A DNA stretch of 64,000 bases from Colicola sp016286205 (GTDB lineage Bacteria; Bacteroidota; Bacteroidia; Bacteroidales; Paludibacteraceae): positions 1-64,000 of the forward strand of contig JAEESF010000012.1 of the NCBI GenBank assembly GCA_016286205.1, in the 5' to 3' direction. This document shows positions 8,105 through 16,723 of the stretch, piece after piece. The notes under the pieces are model-generated. The model was not told the DNA's origin and did not search any database. It was given only the letters and a program-made list of their open reading frames with translations. Made by a program: the position numbers and the translations under genes. Numbering within the stretch: position 1 is the stretch's first letter; every line of letters starts with the position of its first letter.

Positions 8105-9190
8105 TTAAACAATCTTAGCCGGTATGAGTTTCTCACGGATGCGGATATAAATGATAGAATCCTTCTTGGCAAAAGCAGTCTTGACATAACCCATACCAAT
8201 TCCTACTTTGGTGGTTGGTAACATGATACCAGAAGTAACATTACCGATTACATTGCCCGCTTCGTCGCATATCTCATATCCATTACGTGGAATAGCTCGC
8301 TCTTGACATTCGAAGTGTACCAATTTGCGTTGTACGCCTTCTGCTTTCTGTTTGCGCAAGAAATCGCGATCGATAAAGTCTTTTGCATCTAATTTGGTGA
8401 TCCAACCCAGGCCTGCTTCCAATGGTGATGTGGTATCGTCGATATCGTGACCATAGAGGCAATACCATTTCTCCAGACGCAAACTGTCGCGAGCGCCTAG
8501 GCCAATCGGAGCCAATCCAAATGGTTTGCCTACTTCGAATAGCGCGTCCCAAATCTGCTTGCCGTTTTCTGCGGGGAAATAGAGTTCGAATCCTCCTGCA
8601 CCGGTATAGCCGGTGTTAGAAAGAATAACACCCGGTACGCCTGCAAAACTCCACTCGCGGAAAGCATAGTAGTCAATCGATTTTAGGTCCGCATCCGTTA
8701 ATAGTTGCAACATTTCAGTCGCTTTAGGACCTTGCACAGCCAACTGGCCATAACGATTGCTTGCATTCTCTAGGCTAACTTCTGCGAATTCTGGTTTAGA
8801 ATCTTTGATTTTATTCACCCATGCCCAGTCTTTGTCAATGTTGCCGGCATTAACTACCATTAGGTATTTTGTGGTTGAATATTTGTATATGATTAGGTCG
8901 TCTACAATGCCGCCTTTTCCATTCGGCATACAGGTGTATTGACATTTACCTGCCGCAATGACACTTAGGTCGTTTGTGGTGATATACTGTAGAAAATCAA
9001 GCGCTTTGTCGCCCTTTACCCAAAACTCGCCCATATGGCTTACGTCGAATACTCCGACACCTTCGCGAACGATGATATGTTCTTGATTGATACCAGTAGG
9101 GTACTGAATAGGCATATTGAAACCTGCGAACTCGGCCATCTTAGCGCCAAGCGCAATGTGAATGTCCGTAAAAGGAGTTGTTTTTAACAT
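8105..9190 (-). CDS. gcvT: Glycine cleavage system T protein (aminomethyltransferase)
   Basis: A 361-residue cytosolic protein transferring the methylene group of glycine from the lipoyl H-protein to tetrahydrofolate. It has the full-length GcvT pattern: N-terminal LGAKMAEFAGFNMPIQY, VFDVSHMGE, the NTGYTGAGGFELY loop, LRLEKWYCLYG and a C-terminal barrel with GNVTSG. The length equals the family norm. gcvH and gcvP are not in the window; the lipoamide dehydrogenase at 61.7 kb could supply L-protein activity. It starts two bases after pepT ends, within one operon. Confidence 0.95.
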   Translation of the reverse strand: MLKTTPFTDIHIALGAKMAEFAGFNMPIQYPTGINQEHIIVREGVGVFDVSHMGEFWVKGDKALDFLQYITTNDLSVIAAGKCQYTCMPNGKGGIVDDLIIYKYSTTKYLMVVNAGNIDKDWAWVNKIKDSKPEFAEVSLENASNRYGQLAVQGPKATEMLQLLTDADLKSIDYYAFREWSFAGVPGVILSNTGYTGAGGFELYFPAENGKQIWDALFEVGKPFGLAPIGLGARDSLRLEKWYCLYGHDIDDTTSPLEAGLGWITKLDAKDFIDRDFLRKQKAEGVQRKLVHFECQERAIPRNGYEICDEAGNVIGNVTSGIMLPTTKVGIGMGYVKTAFAKKDSIIYIRIREKLIPAKIV

Positions 9191-9192
9191 AA

Positions 9193-10404
9193 TTATGCTT
9201 TTTTTATGATTTCAAGAATTACTTCACTAGCTTTTTCCATCGATGGAATCGGCAAATATTCGTATCTGCTGTGGAAATTCTCACCTCCTGCGAAGATATT
9301 TGGGCATGGCAGACCTTCGAACGACAGTCGAGCACCGTCAGTTCCACCACGAATAGGTTTTACTTTTGGTGTTACACCTACAGCTTTCATAGCTTCTTCT
9401 GCTAAATCGATGATATGCATAACAGGTTCGATTTTCTCGCGCATATTGTAGTACTGGTCGCGCATCTCAATCTCGGCCGTTCCTTCACCATACTCACGAT
9501 TTACCTTACGAACCAGATGCTCTAATTCGCGTTTGCGGCTCTCAAAGCGTGCACGGTCATGATCGCGGATGATATAACTGAGCGTAGTTTCTTCTACAGT
9601 ACCGTTCATGCCAATCAGATGGTAGAAACCTTCGTAGTCTTGCGTATGCTCCGGAGTTTCCCAACGCGGCAACATAACTGCGAGTTGATAGGCAATACGC
9701 ATCGAGTTTTGCATCTTGTGATATGCGCTACCCGGATGAACATTTACTCCATGGACATGTATCTTGCAGGCGGCTGCATTGAAATTCTCGAATTCTAATT
9801 CTCCGATAGCTCCACCATCCATGGTATATGCCCAATCGCAGCCGAAGGCTTTTACATCAAAATGATCTGCTCCTTGTCCGATCTCTTCGTCCGGCGTAAA
9901 GCCGACGCGAATTTTACCATGCTGAATCTCAGGATGTTGCGCCAGATATTCCATTGCGGTAACAATCTCCGCAATACCGGCCTTATCATCCGCACCAAGT
10001 AGCGTTTTCCCGTTGGTAACGATGATATCTTGACCTTTGTAGTTCAGTATTTCCGGATATTTGGCAGTTTCGAGCACGATGTTTTCTGCTTCGTTCAGAA
10101 TGATATCTTGGCCGTCATACGCTTTTACGATACGCGGTTTGATATTCTTTCCACTAGCATCAGGCGCGGTGTCCATGTGTGCGATAAAACCGATGGTCGG
10201 TTTTCCTTCACACGTGGCAGGCAGCGTAGCCATAATATATCCGTTGGAATCGAGCGAAACTTCTTTTAACCCGATTTGTTTCAACTCATCTGCCAAGTAC
10301 TTAGCAAACTCCATTTGACCGGGAGTAGATGGAGTCATGTTGGTATTTTCGTCGCTCGTAGTGTGGAACGACACATATTTGAGAAAACGATCTACTATAT
10401 TCAT
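9193..10404 (-). CDS. pepT: Peptidase T (tripeptide aminopeptidase)
   Basis: A 403-residue M20-family zinc aminopeptidase that removes the N-terminal residue of tripeptides in the cytosol. Metal-site motifs are in order: HMDTAPD, LLGADDKAG, FTPDEEIGQG, the YTMDGG region and a C-terminal NFHSRYEYLP histidine. The ATG at 10404 was chosen over 10425 because it gives the normal PepT N-terminus (MNIVDRFLKYVSF) and is preceded by a good GGAGGAAG site overlapping the lipoprotein stop. The spacing to that gene is one base, so the two are co-transcribed. Confidence 0.94.
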   Translation of the reverse strand: MNIVDRFLKYVSFHTTSDENTNMTPSTPGQMEFAKYLADELKQIGLKEVSLDSNGYIMATLPATCEGKPTIGFIAHMDTAPDASGKNIKPRIVKAYDGQDIILNEAENIVLETAKYPEILNYKGQDIIVTNGKTLLGADDKAGIAEIVTAMEYLAQHPEIQHGKIRVGFTPDEEIGQGADHFDVKAFGCDWAYTMDGGAIGELEFENFNAAACKIHVHGVNVHPGSAYHKMQNSMRIAYQLAVMLPRWETPEHTQDYEGFYHLIGMNGTVEETTLSYIIRDHDRARFESRKRELEHLVRKVNREYGEGTAEIEMRDQYYNMREKIEPVMHIIDLAEEAMKAVGVTPKVKPIRGGTDGARLSFEGLPCPNIFAGGENFHSRYEYLPIPSMEKASEVILEIIKKA

Positions 10405-10405
10405 C

Positions 10406-10945
10406 TTATCTTCCTCCGAATGCACCGAGAATACTACTCAACGCGCTAGCATATTGTGCTGCGGTGTTGGCATAGCCTGCAGCGGTATTAGCACCAGAAC
10501 TTACTTTGTCGGATGCTGCTTGTACGTTTTCATTATCTTTGACCATCTCAACCAGACTGTTAGTTACGCTTTCTACATTATCCTGAGTAACCAAGCCAAG
10601 CGAACTAGCTATCATGCCTCGGCCGAACTCGCTGAGATATGTTTTGTTCTTATAATTCTCTTTTAGTCCCTCGCAATTAGCAATCAGATTGACAGTATTA
10701 GCAATATTTTGCATGTTCTTATAGTCATATTTATTGCCATCTGCTTTGTACTGATTGTAGAGGCTTAACAACGCATTGCCTACGCCTTGTCCTGCTGTTT
10801 GGGCTGTGTTGGTGTTGGTTGTAGCAGTTGTTTGACTAGCGGCTGTGTTCTCGTTGCTGCTAGCTGTAGTTACAGTTGCGTTTTTCATAAATCCACAGGC
10901 ACTTATAAGTACCATGGCGGAGATTAAAAGAATGGATTTTTTCAT
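10406..10945 (-). CDS. Small lipoprotein of unknown function
   Basis: A 179-residue protein with a lipoprotein signal peptide: KKS, a hydrophobic core and the lipobox LISAC with the lipidated Cys at residue 16. It continues with a Thr/Asn/Ala/Gln-rich linker (about 24-55), a compact helical region with NKYDYKNMQNIANTVNLI and GRGMIASSLGLV, and an Ala-rich tail ending GAFGGR. I recognise it as a Bacteroidota-type conserved hypothetical architecture but cannot name a domain. It is probably anchored in the outer membrane facing the periplasm. It sits between a 2-hydroxyacid dehydrogenase and pepT in one operon. Confidence 0.8.
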   Translation of the reverse strand: MKKSILLISAMVLISACGFMKNATVTTASSNENTAASQTTATTNTNTAQTAGQGVGNALLSLYNQYKADGNKYDYKNMQNIANTVNLIANCEGLKENYKNKTYLSEFGRGMIASSLGLVTQDNVESVTNSLVEMVKDNENVQAASDKVSSGANTAAGYANTAAQYASALSSILGAFGGR

Positions 10946-10971
10946 AAAATTATAAAATTAAATTGTTAGTT

Positions 10972-11889
10972 TCAGATCACAATATTCATCTTGTCGATTT
11001 CTCCTCGACTGAATGCGATGATGTTCTCAGCCACATTTTCGCACATAGCTATGCGTCCTTCCCATGTTCCCGTTCCTGTGTGTGGAGAGAGAACGACATT
11101 CGGAAGTGTCAATAGTTCCGTTGAAATCGAAGGTTCGTGTTCATACACATCGAGTGCAGCACCACGAATAATACCGCCTTTGAGTGCTTCAATCAAAGCT
11201 TCCTCGTCTACGTGTGCGCCACGCGCAGTATTGATAAGGTACGCAGAGCGTTTCATCATGCCCAATTCAGGTTTACCTATCAGGTGATGCACTTCTGGCG
11301 TGTATGGCAGATTGAGACTGACATAGTCGCTATCTTGCAGCAAAGTCTGGAAATCTACGTATTGTGCATCGTATTTTTGCTCGATTTCATCGGGCAGGCG
11401 ATGTCGATTGTGGTATATGATCTTCATTCCACTGGCTTTGGCTCGTCGTGCCAGAGCTTGGCCAATACGTCCTAAGCCGATGATGCCGAGTGTTTTACCA
11501 TAGAGCGAGTGACTCAGATTGTTCATTACGGCCATTGGTTCACCATTACCAGAGCGGATGGCGCGATCGAATTCAGAAACACGTCGTGCGATATCTATCA
11601 TCAGCGCAAAAGCCAATTCTGCGGTTGGTTCGATAACCGGTTGTGGCGTATTTGTCACGTGAATGTCTCGTTCACGACACGCATCTAGGTCAATATTGTT
11701 GAACCCCGCTCCGAAATTAGCAATCAACTGCAAGTTGGGCATGCTATCGATTAGCGACTGAGGAACCCGATAATCGAATGTGCAGACCAGAATCTCAGCC
11801 TCCGAACACAAACCATCACAGAACTCGAACTCTGCGCCCAATGCCCGAAAACCTTCGCGTGGCAACGATGTAGTGAATGCTATTTTCAT
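10972..11889 (-). CDS. D-isomer 2-hydroxyacid dehydrogenase (NAD-dependent)
   Basis: About 305 residues from the ATG at 11889. The longer in-frame ORF to 12051 would add 54 residues with no family similarity and would run through the promoter. The Rossmann motif GIIGLGRIGQALA, the substrate/catalytic arginine in NTARGAHVD, a glutamate in YEHEPS and the catalytic histidine in SPHTGTGT are all present. Members reduce 2-keto acids such as glyoxylate, hydroxypyruvate or phenylpyruvate; the substrate here is not readable, though GTGTWEGR is reminiscent of glyoxylate/hydroxypyruvate reductases. It is first in the operon leading through pepT and gcvT. Confidence 0.9.
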   Translation of the reverse strand: MKIAFTTSLPREGFRALGAEFEFCDGLCSEAEILVCTFDYRVPQSLIDSMPNLQLIANFGAGFNNIDLDACRERDIHVTNTPQPVIEPTAELAFALMIDIARRVSEFDRAIRSGNGEPMAVMNNLSHSLYGKTLGIIGLGRIGQALARRAKASGMKIIYHNRHRLPDEIEQKYDAQYVDFQTLLQDSDYVSLNLPYTPEVHHLIGKPELGMMKRSAYLINTARGAHVDEEALIEALKGGIIRGAALDVYEHEPSISTELLTLPNVVLSPHTGTGTWEGRIAMCENVAENIIAFSRGEIDKMNIVI

Positions 11890-11909
11890 TCTGCGAACCT
11901 TTGCGGCTG

Positions 11910-11941
11910 CAAAGGTACAAATTATTTTTGAAATGAGCAAA
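11910..11941 (-). promoter_or_regulatory. Promoter of the 11.9-4.7 kb minus-strand operon
   Basis: TTTG (11938-11941), 20-nt spacer, TACCTTTG (11910-11917) on the minus strand. The RNA would start about 17 nt before the ATG at 11889. It is divergent from the promoter at 11966-11997, with 24 bp between the two upstream boxes. Confidence 0.8.
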
Positions 11942-11965
11942 TTTTTTAATAAAAAATCGGAAATA

Positions 11966-11997
11966 TTTGTATATGTCATTTTTTTGTAGTATTTTTG
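11966..11997 (+). promoter_or_regulatory. Promoter of the secreted protein gene at 12090
   Basis: TTTG (11966-11969), 20-nt spacer, TATTTTTG (11990-11997). It gives a leader of about 90 nt. Confidence 0.8.
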
Positions 11998-12089
11998 CAC
12001 CGCAATAGGTGTTTGGCACAGAAGTTGCTGATACGAAAGTGGAATAAACAATTATACCGAAAAATTTTTAGTAAATAAACAATTTAAGT

Positions 12090-13238
12090 ATGAAGAAGAT
12101 TCTATTTCTTTTGTTGGCTTTGCCAACGATGCTTGCCGCTCAGCGCACAGTCGCTGTTTACATCACGGCGCCAGAAAGTTTTGACCCAGACGTAAAAGAA
12201 ATTGTAGGAAGCGAATTGGTTTCCGGTATTGTGCAGAACCGTGATTTCAAGGCAGTAGAAAGTACGGCTGATTTTGCGCGTGACTTGCAGAACACTCAGG
12301 ACAATCAACTGATTTGCAACTACGGTGAGCGTCTTGGCGTGGATTTGGTTTGTGTGGCTAACATTACTCCTTTCCGCGATTCGTATTATATCAAAGCTCG
12401 TTTGTTGGATGTCCGCACTCTGGGTATCGTATCTTCTGCTAGCGAAGGATCTCCGTTGGCTTCGATAGAAGATATTCTGCATATGACCGAGCGTTTGGTA
12501 GGCCAGTTGTTCTATAGCGCCGCACCGGTAGAAGAGGAATTCTCCACCATCGGAATTGATGACAAACGTGGTAATTGCTGCTTGGTAGCGATTGATAACA
12601 CGGGTGCCAATACAGTGGCTACGTTCAAGATCTTGGATGCAAAAGGTATTCGTTGGTCGATTTATCCTACTACCGTTATCCGCGACCGTGCTACGGGCAA
12701 TGAGTACAAACTGATTTCTGCTAATGACATCAGCACCGGTGCATCTGAGTCGTATGGAGTAGGTATTCACCCATTCACTCTGACCTTCGAGAAACTGCCT
12801 TACAGTGTTACGAATATTGATATCGTTGAGCCGAAAGGTTGGGAGTGGGATGATATCACGCTTAAGAACTATGGCAAAACCGGATTCCACCAGTTTGAGG
12901 ATAACTCAGAGCGCCGTTTTGGCCACTTGATGCACGAACAGAAACTGATGCGTGACCAGGAAGCTAAAGTTGGTCCGATTGTTAATGTTACCAATTCGTT
13001 CCGTTCCTATCTGATCACTATTACCAACGAGCGTTACTCTGATTTCTTGATCGAACTGAATGGAAAGCGACTGGGTACTGTTCCAAAGCGTTCACAACTG
13101 ACTTTCCGTGTTGCGCCTGAGGAATATGGCTTGTTGAAGGCAATAGAAGTTTCTTCGTTCTTGCCAACAGTAATGAAATTTACTGTTCCCCCGACGAAAC
13201 CGACAGAAGTTGTTCATTTCACCATTCTTCGTCCGTAA
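12090..13238 (+). CDS. Secreted protein of unknown function
   Basis: A 382-residue protein with a Sec signal peptide (MKKILFLLLALPTMLA, cleavage near AQR). The first third, with VAVYITAPES, VGSELVSGIVQNRDFKAVE and a conserved-looking ERLGVDLVCVANI, resembles the alpha/beta fold seen in periplasmic FlgO/LpoB/CsgG-like domains, but I would not name it. The remainder is beta-rich and may contain two immunoglobulin-like modules, the last ending FTVPPTKPTEVVHF. No catalytic motif is seen. It is monocistronic, with its own promoter and a strong terminator, so it is probably a periplasmic or envelope protein. Confidence 0.82.
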   Translation: MKKILFLLLALPTMLAAQRTVAVYITAPESFDPDVKEIVGSELVSGIVQNRDFKAVESTADFARDLQNTQDNQLICNYGERLGVDLVCVANITPFRDSYYIKARLLDVRTLGIVSSASEGSPLASIEDILHMTERLVGQLFYSAAPVEEEFSTIGIDDKRGNCCLVAIDNTGANTVATFKILDAKGIRWSIYPTTVIRDRATGNEYKLISANDISTGASESYGVGIHPFTLTFEKLPYSVTNIDIVEPKGWEWDDITLKNYGKTGFHQFEDNSERRFGHLMHEQKLMRDQEAKVGPIVNVTNSFRSYLITITNERYSDFLIELNGKRLGTVPKRSQLTFRVAPEEYGLLKAIEVSSFLPTVMKFTVPPTKPTEVVHFTILRP

Positions 13239-13293
13239 GAGTCTCGATATTGTCAGGTTAACGACTCGTCAGTAAAATAACAAAAAATAGCTT

Positions 13294-13333
13294 CTGAGCG
13301 CAGGAAAATTAAGCCCTGCGCTCAGATTTTTTT
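13294..13333 (+). terminator. Rho-independent terminator after the 12090 gene
   Basis: CTGAGCGCAGG (13294-13304), a 10-nt loop and CCTGCGCTCAG (13315-13325) form a perfect 11-bp stem, followed by A and seven T's. Confidence 0.95.
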
Positions 13334-13375
13334 GATGCGCGTTTTTGACAGCCATATATTTTTTGCGTAAGAAGA

Positions 13376-13407
13376 TTTGTATATTTGAAAAAGATTTCGT
13401 ATATTTG
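13376..13407 (+). promoter_or_regulatory. Promoter of the addAB operon
   Basis: TTTG (13376-13379), 20-nt spacer, TATATTTG (13400-13407); the leader to the ATG at 13458 is about 47 nt. Confidence 0.8.
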
Positions 13408-13457
13408 CACGATTTTTGCAGTAGATATACGATTAAACGAAATCTACCTTATCAACT

Positions 13458-16400
13458 ATGAGTAACATTGATTTTGATAAACCTTTGAATGTGTGTCGCG
13501 CTTCGGCGGGAACAGGCAAAACCTTCACCTTAGCTGCTTATTACATTGGTTTGCTCCTTTCCGGAGTGGACTATCGTTCTATTCTTGCAGTCACATTTAC
13601 TAATAACGCTACTTCCGAAATGAAGGAACGCATCATGGCTTATCTCTACCAACTGAAAGAAGGGCAGGAACAGAGATTTCTAGACAAAGCCAAGACCTTC
13701 ATGACGAAGAATACAAACGATTCGGATGCGCAACTACGACAACGCGCAGGAGACTGCTTCAGAAGCATGTTGCTGGATTATGACAATGTGCATGTCCAGA
13801 CTATCGACTCGTTCTTACTCAATCTGCAAAGCGGATTGGCCGCAGTGCTGAAAATGAGTGCAGGTTATACGCCGGAATTGGACACGCTACGCGTGATTAC
13901 GCAGGCTGTAGATCAAATGCTCTCGACTGATATGACCGAAACGGCGAAGGATTTGCTCATCAAATATGTGACCGATAATCTGGAAGAAGAGAATCGCCAG
14001 AATATCCGCAAGACGCTCATCGAAATGGCCAAAGAGTTATACGACGAATCGGTTCAAATGCTGGATGCAGATCATCGGATTCTCTTTGATACGCAGGCTA
14101 TTGATGCCTATTGCGACAGACTGGATGCGGAGTGGGAGAATAATGAGGATGTAAAAATGCTTCGTGCCTTACTTGCCCAAACATACAAAGTGGATGAATC
14201 TTTGTCGAACGGAGGTGCACTAAACAAAGCAATTGATAATATTGACAATAGTCTCAATAATCTCAAGGCTGTAGATAAAGACAAATACTTCAGAGGTTTG
14301 ACAGACAAACAATTGCCAAAAGCAGAGAGTGGCAATTGGACAAAATTGCCAACAGATTTGGTAAATATTGTTGTGCAAGCTACTTATACTGCACGTCGTT
14401 GCCTATGTACCTACAATACCATTCAACTAAGCAAACAGTTTGCGCATGACCTACAATTGATGTCCGAGCTGCGGGTAATCATCCAGCGCAACCTGACTGA
14501 ATCCAACCGAACATTGCTCGCTCAAACGGCATCGATGCTGCACAAAGCGCTCAAAGAAGGCGATGCGGACTTTATTTTGGAGAAAGTAGGAATCCGTTAC
14601 CATCATGTTTTGCTTGACGAATTCCAAGATACCAGCAAACTGCAGTGGACCATTTTTGATAGGCTCATCAAGGAATTGGTTGCAGGTGGTGAGAATTCTA
14701 TTTTGGTGGTAGGAGATATCAAACAAAGCATCTATCGTTGGCGTAATGGCGATTGGCATACTATGTATGAGTTGGGCAAAAAGGGAGAAAATGGGCAGCC
14801 GGATGACTACTATGTTCCATATCTGAACGAGAAATTCCCACGTCTGTCGTGCAATTACAGAAGTAGCAAAGAGGTGGTTAATTTCAATCTCTCTTTGTTC
14901 AAATATATATACGACCAATACGGCGATTTTGCTTACAGTGGAGGAGAAAATCCGAGTGCTGATGATGCGTCGCAAGTACGAGACATCTACAACGAAGACT
15001 TTTCTCCCGAGAAGATATCCGAGTATTACAACAGTAATCCTGATGCAGGTAAATCGGGTGGATTTGTTTGTTTTCGAGCCTTTCCCAAAGAGAAAGCCAA
15101 TGCGAATATAAACGCGCAATTAGCGCAGAATATGTTCGATGAAATCGAGAAACTATTGCAGGATAATGATAAGGATGTACGCATTACTCCTGACCAAATA
15201 ATGATTCTGGTCCGCAATAATAAAGATACTGACCTCATCATCGATGAATATAACAAGCTAGACAAAGATAAGTATAAGCAACTTAGTCAAGTCACATTTG
15301 CCACAGAAAACAGTTACAAACTGGTTGCTTCGCAGGACGTGCGAGCCATTATCGCCATCCTGAAATACCTGACTGCAGGCCAGGATCAGAAGGATTCTAT
15401 CTACGAAGAGCAAATTCGAAAACTTTTGCCCGAATGCAATCTTGGTGAATTGGATCAGCAAATCCGATTAGATGCTCCATTGTTTGAAACCATCTGTGAT
15501 ATCATTCGCCTATATCTGTGTGATTCCAACGGAAAATATCTTCACAACGAACAAGCCTACCTCGACACATTCCTAGACAATGTACGGGGATATGTGGCAT
15601 CGGAAGGTGGCAAAGTGGAAGATTTTCTGACCTATTGGGACGATATCCTCTTTGAAAAATCTATTCCGATGACTTCGGTGGACGCAATTCGAATCATGAC
15701 TGTTCACAAAAGCAAAGGACTGGAGGCTCAGACGCTCTTTGTGCCGTTTTGCAACTGGGATGCGGAGGAAAGCAAGCATCCTAAAGTATGGTGCGAGACT
15801 ACGCAGATGAACGAATACGACAAGCCGATCTTCATGCCGATGGAGTATGGAGACAGGATGCACCAGTCTGATTATCAGTCTGATTATCAGCGCGAACGTC
15901 ATAATTCACGAATCGACAATCTCAATCTGCTTTATGTCGCGCTGACTCGCGCAAGAGACAATCTGTTTGTCTTTACCGATTGCTCCAAAGATATGAAGCC
16001 GAGCAATAGTGTAGGTGAGTATCTGTTGCGCTATCTGCAGATTTCGCCCGATGAATTCGGAGAGAAAGGCTATGCAGAACATGTGTATGGTACCATAACC
16101 AAGGGCGAAGATAAATCGAACGATAACAATCCGTTTGATTTCAATCGTGCGGAAAAGGAAGAATCGCAACTATGGAGTGATGGTCGGTCTGTACGCTTCG
16201 TTCAGTCACAAGAGGGCCAACTCTACACCAGTCACGGAGAAGAAGCGGCGCGATTGGTGGAACGGATGGAAGAAGGAACGCTTTGTCACGATATCTTTGC
16301 GCATATCCATACACTCGATCAATTAGAAGGAGTGTTGGATGATTTTGAGAGTCGTGGCGATATAGCCAACCCAGAACAGAAAGAAACGCTAAAAGCACTG

Positions 16401-16712
16401 ATTTCATCGGCATGGGAAGGCAATGAGAAAGTTCGCGGATGGTTTACTGATCCATGGAAATTGCAGTTGGAGAGTAGTATCTTTGAGAACCGCAAAGAAA
16501 TTCGCCCGGACCGCGTGATGATAGATGAGGAGCGAAAAAAAGCGATTGTGCTTGACTATAAATTCGGAAAATTTACCTCTGCCAGTCACAAAAAATACAT
16601 TGACCAGGTTCACAAATATATGCAGGCCATGCGCAATCTGGGCTATACCGATGTGGAAGGATATCTATGGTATGCTCAAAATCCTCAAAATGAGCAACTT
16701 AAACAAGTATAG
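13458..16712 (+). CDS. addA: AddA/RecB-like UvrD-family helicase-nuclease subunit
   Basis: A 1084-residue superfamily-1 helicase with C-terminal nuclease. Walker A is ASAGTGKT (residues 15-22), Walker B is VLLDEFQDTS, motif III is VVGDIKQSIYRWR, motif V is MTVHKSKGLE and motif VI is YVALTRARDNL. The C-terminal RecB-type nuclease site is visible as EERKKAIVLDYKFGK (Asp, then Lys, with an upstream Glu/Asp-rich strand). It would process double-strand breaks with the downstream gene for recombination. AddB begins 11 bp after its stop. Length fits AddA; assigning AddA rather than RecB rests on the paired AddB-like partner. Confidence 0.9.
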   Translation: MSNIDFDKPLNVCRASAGTGKTFTLAAYYIGLLLSGVDYRSILAVTFTNNATSEMKERIMAYLYQLKEGQEQRFLDKAKTFMTKNTNDSDAQLRQRAGDCFRSMLLDYDNVHVQTIDSFLLNLQSGLAAVLKMSAGYTPELDTLRVITQAVDQMLSTDMTETAKDLLIKYVTDNLEEENRQNIRKTLIEMAKELYDESVQMLDADHRILFDTQAIDAYCDRLDAEWENNEDVKMLRALLAQTYKVDESLSNGGALNKAIDNIDNSLNNLKAVDKDKYFRGLTDKQLPKAESGNWTKLPTDLVNIVVQATYTARRCLCTYNTIQLSKQFAHDLQLMSELRVIIQRNLTESNRTLLAQTASMLHKALKEGDADFILEKVGIRYHHVLLDEFQDTSKLQWTIFDRLIKELVAGGENSILVVGDIKQSIYRWRNGDWHTMYELGKKGENGQPDDYYVPYLNEKFPRLSCNYRSSKEVVNFNLSLFKYIYDQYGDFAYSGGENPSADDASQVRDIYNEDFSPEKISEYYNSNPDAGKSGGFVCFRAFPKEKANANINAQLAQNMFDEIEKLLQDNDKDVRITPDQIMILVRNNKDTDLIIDEYNKLDKDKYKQLSQVTFATENSYKLVASQDVRAIIAILKYLTAGQDQKDSIYEEQIRKLLPECNLGELDQQIRLDAPLFETICDIIRLYLCDSNGKYLHNEQAYLDTFLDNVRGYVASEGGKVEDFLTYWDDILFEKSIPMTSVDAIRIMTVHKSKGLEAQTLFVPFCNWDAEESKHPKVWCETTQMNEYDKPIFMPMEYGDRMHQSDYQSDYQRERHNSRIDNLNLLYVALTRARDNLFVFTDCSKDMKPSNSVGEYLLRYLQISPDEFGEKGYAEHVYGTITKGEDKSNDNNPFDFNRAEKEESQLWSDGRSVRFVQSQEGQLYTSHGEEAARLVERMEEGTLCHDIFAHIHTLDQLEGVLDDFESRGDIANPEQKETLKALISSAWEGNEKVRGWFTDPWKLQLESSIFENRKEIRPDRVMIDEERKKAIVLDYKFGKFTSASHKKYIDQVHKYMQAMRNLGYTDVEGYLWYAQNPQNEQLKQV

Positions 16713-16723
16713 GAGACATAACT

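Noticed and set aside
11890..12051. N-terminal extension of the 2-hydroxyacid dehydrogenase
   Set aside because: It would be translated from upstream of its promoter and has no family similarity.
12102..12890. 262-residue minus-strand ORF
   Set aside because: It is antisense to the secreted protein at 12090-13238, which has signal peptide, promoter and terminator; the antisense protein has no recognisable motif.
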